Source of the DNA: Clostridiaceae bacterium OM02-2AC
Lineage (GTDB): Bacteria > Bacillota_I > Bacilli_A > Erysipelotrichales > Erysipelotrichaceae
DNA: 64,000 nucleotides
Assembly (NCBI GenBank): GCA_003481775.1
Contig: QULU01000020.1
Coordinates: 16,308 to 80,307 of the forward strand
Reading direction: 5' to 3'
Shown in pieces: positions 60,153-64,000 of this stretch (positions are counted from its first letter, which is position 1; every line of letters starts with the position of its first letter). The notes under the pieces were generated by a model that was not told the origin of the DNA, made no database searches, and saw only the letters and a list, made by a program, of their open reading frames with translations. A program made the position numbers and the translations under genes.

Positions 60153-60980
60153 TTAACAATTTCTTTCATTTTCAATTTCTTTATATTGACAAAATGGTAT
60201 TAATGATTTAAAGTTTTTTGCGCCAGCAAACAAAAGTTTTCTACAATCTCTCATTTTTATTTCTGATTTACCTCTGAATTTTATTAAAAAATAAAGAATA
60301 TACAAAATATAAGACTTAGGGTAACCACACTTTAATAAAGCACCTTTGTCATAAAAATATTTATTATTATATCCATTGAACCAACATGATACTGTGTCAT
60401 TTGTTATTCCTAATGTAGCAGGAAAGCCATATATTCTAAGCTTTTTTTTCAAACAGTCTAATAGAAATAATGTATCTTCACCTGACCCATAAATACAGCC
60501 TCCTCCAAATAATTCTGAGAAATGAATATTTGCTTTTTTTAGTGAACTATTTCTGATAGCAATTCTATATGTTCCATATTTCATGTAATTAAGTTTATTT
60601 ATCCTTGTTATTGTTTTTATATAATATCTTGGCAATGACAGATTATTTGTGTCAGCATTAAAAATAATGACATCTGCATTAGGAATTCTTTTAAAAGCAT
60701 TTGCTATTATTTTCTCACAACCATCATAATATACTATATCCTCATCACCAAATAATAAAATATCATTTTTGGAAAATAATAAACCAATATTTCTATTTTT
60801 TCCCACACCTCTATCTGATGTATTTATCATAGTTATATGATGCGAATTACTATCAATTCTTAAAATGCTGTCATTACTACCTTGATTAGCAATAACACAA
60901 TCCATATTGACATTCATATCTATAATAAAATCAGTACTTTTTTTATTCATACATGCTAATATTAATTCAATTTTATCCAT
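60153..60980 (-). CDS. family 2-like glycosyltransferase, 275 aa
   Basis: A GT-A-like start without a long signal, with RGVGKNRNIGLLFSKNDILL and FGDEDIVYYD as the nucleotide-sugar site. The C-terminal region is hydrophobic-aromatic. It probably adds one sugar to the repeat unit. It lies 3 bases after the LicD-like gene, in the same operon. Confidence 0.78.
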   Translation of the reverse strand: MDKIELILACMNKKSTDFIIDMNVNMDCVIANQGSNDSILRIDSNSHHITMINTSDRGVGKNRNIGLLFSKNDILLFGDEDIVYYDGCEKIIANAFKRIPNADVIIFNADTNNLSLPRYYIKTITRINKLNYMKYGTYRIAIRNSSLKKANIHFSELFGGGCIYGSGEDTLFLLDCLKKKLRIYGFPATLGITNDTVSCWFNGYNNKYFYDKGALLKCGYPKSYILYILYFLIKFRGKSEIKMRDCRKLLFAGAKNFKSLIPFCQYKEIENERNC

Positions 60981-60983
60981 AAT

Positions 60984-61829
60984 TTATAGTTCCTTATCTA
61001 TATATTTTTTATAGCATTCATTTACATCCCAAATTTCTGCATGTTGCATCCTCTTAATGTCATTTAATGAGGGTGGTGTCATGAAATCTCCAAATTCTTT
61101 TGTCAAAACACTAATTGCATCTCTAGGAGCATATAATTTAATGTTTTCATAATCTATTAATTTTCTTTCTTTAATTATATCGCTATTATATATACAATTT
61201 TTGAATTTCAATCTATCAGTCAAATTACCTACATATTTTGTATTTTTTTGATCATTTTTAAATAAGAGACGTACAGCAAAAGGTTTTAATATGGATTGAG
61301 GGCTATATTTGATTAAAGCAATAACTGCATTTACTATAATACCTTTTTTATATTTTCTTTCAGCTAAACTGCATAAAGTTATATATTTGCCGGCTAAGTA
61401 CTGTGCGAATCGTATGAATAAATAATTACTAACTGGATGAATGATAAAAATATCGATATATATTCCATGATGATAATTCTTTTCATTTTTAAATAAAGGT
61501 TCAATATAAGTAGTGTTATTTGCTCTCACTTTAGCGAAATAAGTATAATCGCCTATTTTACTTTCCTGTACAAAATATTTATTTGTGTACTCAACTAATA
61601 ATACATTCTTCAATTTTACAAATTCTGTATACGTCATATATATGTCCAAATCATCATCCCATGGAATAAACCCTTTATGCCTTATAGCCCCTAATAAGGT
61701 TCCTCCAGCAATTACATACTCTATGTTATTTTTTAGGCAGATTTTATGAATATCATACATAATCTCTAGTATTCTATTTTGTAATCCCAATATATGCCAT
61801 TCATCAGTTAATTCACTTCTCATTAACAT
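60984..61829 (-). CDS. LicD-family phosphocholine/phosphosugar transferase, 281 aa
   Basis: YVIAGGTLLGAIRHKGFIPW followed by DDDLDI is the LicD nucleotidyltransferase signature. LicD proteins transfer phosphocholine or similar groups to cell-surface glycans. It overlaps the upstream glycosyltransferase by 17 bases. A different ATG a few codons on (MRSELTDEW) is possible. Confidence 0.88.
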   Translation of the reverse strand: MLMRSELTDEWHILGLQNRILEIMYDIHKICLKNNIEYVIAGGTLLGAIRHKGFIPWDDDLDIYMTYTEFVKLKNVLLVEYTNKYFVQESKIGDYTYFAKVRANNTTYIEPLFKNEKNYHHGIYIDIFIIHPVSNYLFIRFAQYLAGKYITLCSLAERKYKKGIIVNAVIALIKYSPQSILKPFAVRLLFKNDQKNTKYVGNLTDRLKFKNCIYNSDIIKERKLIDYENIKLYAPRDAISVLTKEFGDFMTPPSLNDIKRMQHAEIWDVNECYKKYIDKEL

Positions 61830-63033
61830 TGTTACATCCTCGTTCTTTTATAAGATTTATTAAAATTTTATATGTTGTAGCTCTATTAAATAACTCAATT
61901 CCCATTTTTCTACTATTTACACCCATACTCTTTCTTAAATGAACATCATTTATCATTATTTTCAAGGCTTGATACATAGATTCGACATTTTCACACTCGA
62001 CATTGATTCCAGCATTATATTTTTTTAAAAGTTCTTGATATTCTATACACTCTAACGAATTAATAACAGGTAATCCCGCCATTGCATAATCACACACTTT
62101 ATTTATAATACTTTGAGCAGCACCTTTTTTTAAAGGATTAAGCGCAATATCGCAACTCTTTAGTATACCAATCATACTTTCATATTTGAGTTTACCTGTA
62201 AATATAGAGTTGATATTCAATTTTTGTGCTACAGATTTAAATTTATTCTCTAAAGGACCACAGCCCATTATAATAAAATTTATATTTTTTATACCTTCTA
62301 AATTTAATAAGTGTAGTGCATTTAGGCAAGTAATTAAATCATAACTACTGCCCAAGGTGCCAATATAAACAATACTTATGATATCATCTTTTTTTTCTAC
62401 AGGATCAACCGTATCAAATGTCATTAAATCAGAGCCTAAATAAACCCTATGATATTCATTACATTTTTGGTTGACAGACATAGCTCTTTTAGCATATGTA
62501 TCTGAAACAGCAATTATTTCATCAGCTGATTCATATATATAATCGGCTTGTTTTTTAAAAGAATAAAAGAGAATATTTTTTAAAATCGGAACATCAAAAA
62601 TCATCTCAAAGGCTTCTGGCCAAAGATCTTGGATATCTATTAAAAAAGGAATACCTCTATTTTTTACATATTGACTTGCTTCATATCCTGCTCTAAGAGA
62701 AGGAATAGCACAATATATAACATTTGGCTGGACTCTATGATTTAGATACATTCTTAATTTTTTTGAGAATTTATAGTGTGAATAAAAGCGTTTAATTGAT
62801 ATATTTTTTTTATATCCTATTTCTTCTAAAAGTGTTATTTTGAAATTATCTGATATTGTATATGATTTCTGACTACGGTGTGATTTAGTAGGATGATTAA
62901 AATCAGATGATATCAGCTCAACATTTACATTATCATATTTTTCTGATAGCAATTTAGATAAATAAATGAAACGACAATTTCCACTTTCATAGGGTAGTAT
63001 AATAAATGGCGCTATAATAACCACATCAATCAT
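61813..63033 (-). CDS. family 4 glycosyltransferase, 406 aa
   Basis: The GT-B layout is clear: an N-terminal region with YCAIPSLRAGYEASQYVKNR, then IVYIGTLGSSYDLITCLNAL, NFIIMGCGPLE and the donor-site region NPLKKGAAQSIINKVCDYAM. ATG 63033 follows ATGAGG; the upstream ATG at 63,045 contains that site. It adds a sugar in polysaccharide assembly. Confidence 0.86.
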   Translation of the reverse strand: MIDVVIIAPFIILPYESGNCRFIYLSKLLSEKYDNVNVELISSDFNHPTKSHRSQKSYTISDNFKITLLEEIGYKKNISIKRFYSHYKFSKKLRMYLNHRVQPNVIYCAIPSLRAGYEASQYVKNRGIPFLIDIQDLWPEAFEMIFDVPILKNILFYSFKKQADYIYESADEIIAVSDTYAKRAMSVNQKCNEYHRVYLGSDLMTFDTVDPVEKKDDIISIVYIGTLGSSYDLITCLNALHLLNLEGIKNINFIIMGCGPLENKFKSVAQKLNINSIFTGKLKYESMIGILKSCDIALNPLKKGAAQSIINKVCDYAMAGLPVINSLECIEYQELLKKYNAGINVECENVESMYQALKIMINDVHLRKSMGVNSRKMGIELFNRATTYKILINLIKERGCNNVNEK

Positions 63034-63092
63034 AATTAACCTCATCGTTATTTATAACTTTGACATTTAAAAATTGCAATTTTACAAACAAC

Positions 63093-63764
63093 CTACTTCT
63101 GAACATGTAATTCATCTCCTTTTATTGTCCTTTGTTTAATAACAACAGCAGGAACACCTACAGCGACAACATTACTTGGTATATTTTTGTTAATAACAGC
63201 TCCAGCTCCAATAATAGAATTACATCCAATTTTTAACCCTTGTATGATTTTTGTCCCTGTACCAATTTCACACAGATTCTCAATAGACACGGAACCAGAT
63301 ATATTTACATTTGGATAAATAGTTATGAAATCTTTTAATATAGCATCATGTCCAATAGTACATGAAAGATTTATTATATTAAAATTGCCAATTTTATAAT
63401 CAATTGTACAAATATTATTAGCGCATATGATATTACCTTCACCTAAGTTTTCAACATTTACTATAGAATTTGGATCGATTAAATTTGGAAAGCAAAATTG
63501 CTTTATACACTTTATTTTGCATATGACATCTTTGCGAATTAAGCTATTACCAATTGCCACGCATATATTTAAACTTTCAGAATAATGCTTCAAATCATCT
63601 ATTTTCCCTATAACTTTATAATTACCAATAGCTGTATCTATAGATATCTCATCGTCAAAAAAACCAATAATCTTGTAATTATTATTAATTTTATTTATCC
63701 TTGAGATAAGCCATAATACTTCGCGTCCAAATCCACCAGCACCAATTATTGCTATTTCAATCAT
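63093..63764 (-). CDS. NeuD/PglD-type sugar O- or N-acyltransferase, 223 aa
   Basis: An N-terminal Rossmann-like start (MIEIAIIGAGGFGREV) and a left-handed beta-helix of hexapeptide repeats (IGHDAILKDFITIYPNVNIS, VVAVGVPAVVI). It would acetylate a sugar precursor. ATG 63764 follows AGAGGTGAT and overlaps the upstream gene's end; a start at 63,797 is less likely. Confidence 0.85.
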   Translation of the reverse strand: MIEIAIIGAGGFGREVLWLISRINKINNNYKIIGFFDDEISIDTAIGNYKVIGKIDDLKHYSESLNICVAIGNSLIRKDVICKIKCIKQFCFPNLIDPNSIVNVENLGEGNIICANNICTIDYKIGNFNIINLSCTIGHDAILKDFITIYPNVNISGSVSIENLCEIGTGTKIIQGLKIGCNSIIGAGAVINKNIPSNVVAVGVPAVVIKQRTIKGDELHVQK

Positions 63765-64000
63765 TTTTATCACCTCTAAACTGTTCCATAGTTGCACAGG
63801 AATCGCTATTTATACCTTCATGCAAAATCACCGTGAAAATAGTTTTAATCACTATACTCAGGTCTAAAATAAAGTTATAATTTTTTATATAAAAATAGTC
63901 TAATTTAAATTTGTCTTGCCAGCTTATAGAGTTACGTCCATTAACTTGAGCATATCCAGTTAATCCCGGTCTTACATCATGTCGGTGCTTTTGCCACTCA
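63757..64000 (-). CDS. undecaprenyl-phosphate sugar phosphotransferase, C-terminal part
   Basis: About 80 residues ending at 63,757 with the family end: HDVRPGLTGYAQVNGRNSIS, then WQDKFKLDYFYIKNY and DLSIVIKTIF. This enzyme starts lipid-linked polysaccharide synthesis. The 5' part lies beyond 64,000. Confidence 0.85.
   Translation of the reverse strand, partial: EWQKHRHDVRPGLTGYAQVNGRNSISWQDKFKLDYFYIKNYNFILDLSIVIKTIFTVILHEGINSDSCATMEQFRGDKND

Overview
The window is low-GC, Gram-positive DNA from a member of the Bacillota. It has AT-rich spacers, strong AGGAGG-type ribosome binding sites and a sortase-dependent surface protein. The gene set resembles gut Erysipelotrichales or related anaerobes, but the genus is inference. 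Positions 1 to about 57,240 are one long plus-strand gene array that I read as most of an integrative conjugative element (ICE). Positions about 57,240 to 64,000 are a minus-strand exopolysaccharide or capsule locus. Its flippase gene is cut short at the border, so the element appears to have inserted into that locus. No integrase or recombinase gene is visible, so at least the left end lies outside the window.

Layout of the element. (1) 1-6.3 kb: a leader region and a 1,879-residue SpaA/Cna_B-repeat surface adhesin. (2) 6.4-23 kb: an accessory array of mostly unknown soluble proteins. It includes an RNA polymerase alpha-CTD-like protein, two AAA+ ATPase/PD-(D/E)XK paralogues, a type III toxin-antitoxin (ToxIN-like) locus, a RadC/JAMM protein, an OGFr-domain protein, a MuF-C-like domain protein with a decayed copy of itself, and an LPD11-type protein. 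A 13-bp perfect palindrome (GGAAGTSACTTCC, S = G or C) recurs between these genes. (3) 23-39 kb: the transfer core, with primase, PcfB-like protein, VirD4, VirB2-like, VirB6-like, PrgI, VirB4, a lysozyme/CHAP hydrolase and small membrane proteins. (4) 39-45.6 kb: a second accessory block with HAD nucleotidase, Fic, metallophosphoesterase, ArdC-type antirestriction protein, orphan DNA methylase and GIY-YIG nuclease. (5) 45.6-49.3 kb: a candidate oriT, MobC-like protein, MOB_P-type relaxase and class B sortase. (6) 49.4-57 kb: maintenance and small genes, including MazF-like, DnaQ-like, ParB, ParA, SSB, VapD-like and HU. Several genes in this last block are broken.

The most striking pattern is that about 18 unrelated proteins end in the same kind of short acidic tail, typically E/D-rich and closing with D-E-I-E-K, D-E-I-E-M or F-E-D-R-D-I. 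The tail is on a ToxN-like toxin, RadC, a Fic protein, ArdC, a DNA methylase, a nucleotidase and many unknowns. It is absent from VirB4, VirD4, the membrane proteins, the sortase, ParA/ParB and HU. I infer that it is a sorting signal, most simply for export through the element's own type IV machinery into the recipient. Binding to a common partner is the main alternative. The palindrome that bounds many of these genes often shares its first base with the stop codon, giving a cassette-like layout.

How the parts would work together: the relaxase and MobC-like protein nick oriT; VirD4, VirB4 and the membrane proteins move the DNA, with the lysozyme opening the wall; SpaA and the sortase display an adhesin for cell contact; the primase, SSB and ParAB re-establish the element in the new host. 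The tailed proteins would supply antirestriction, modification and addiction functions.
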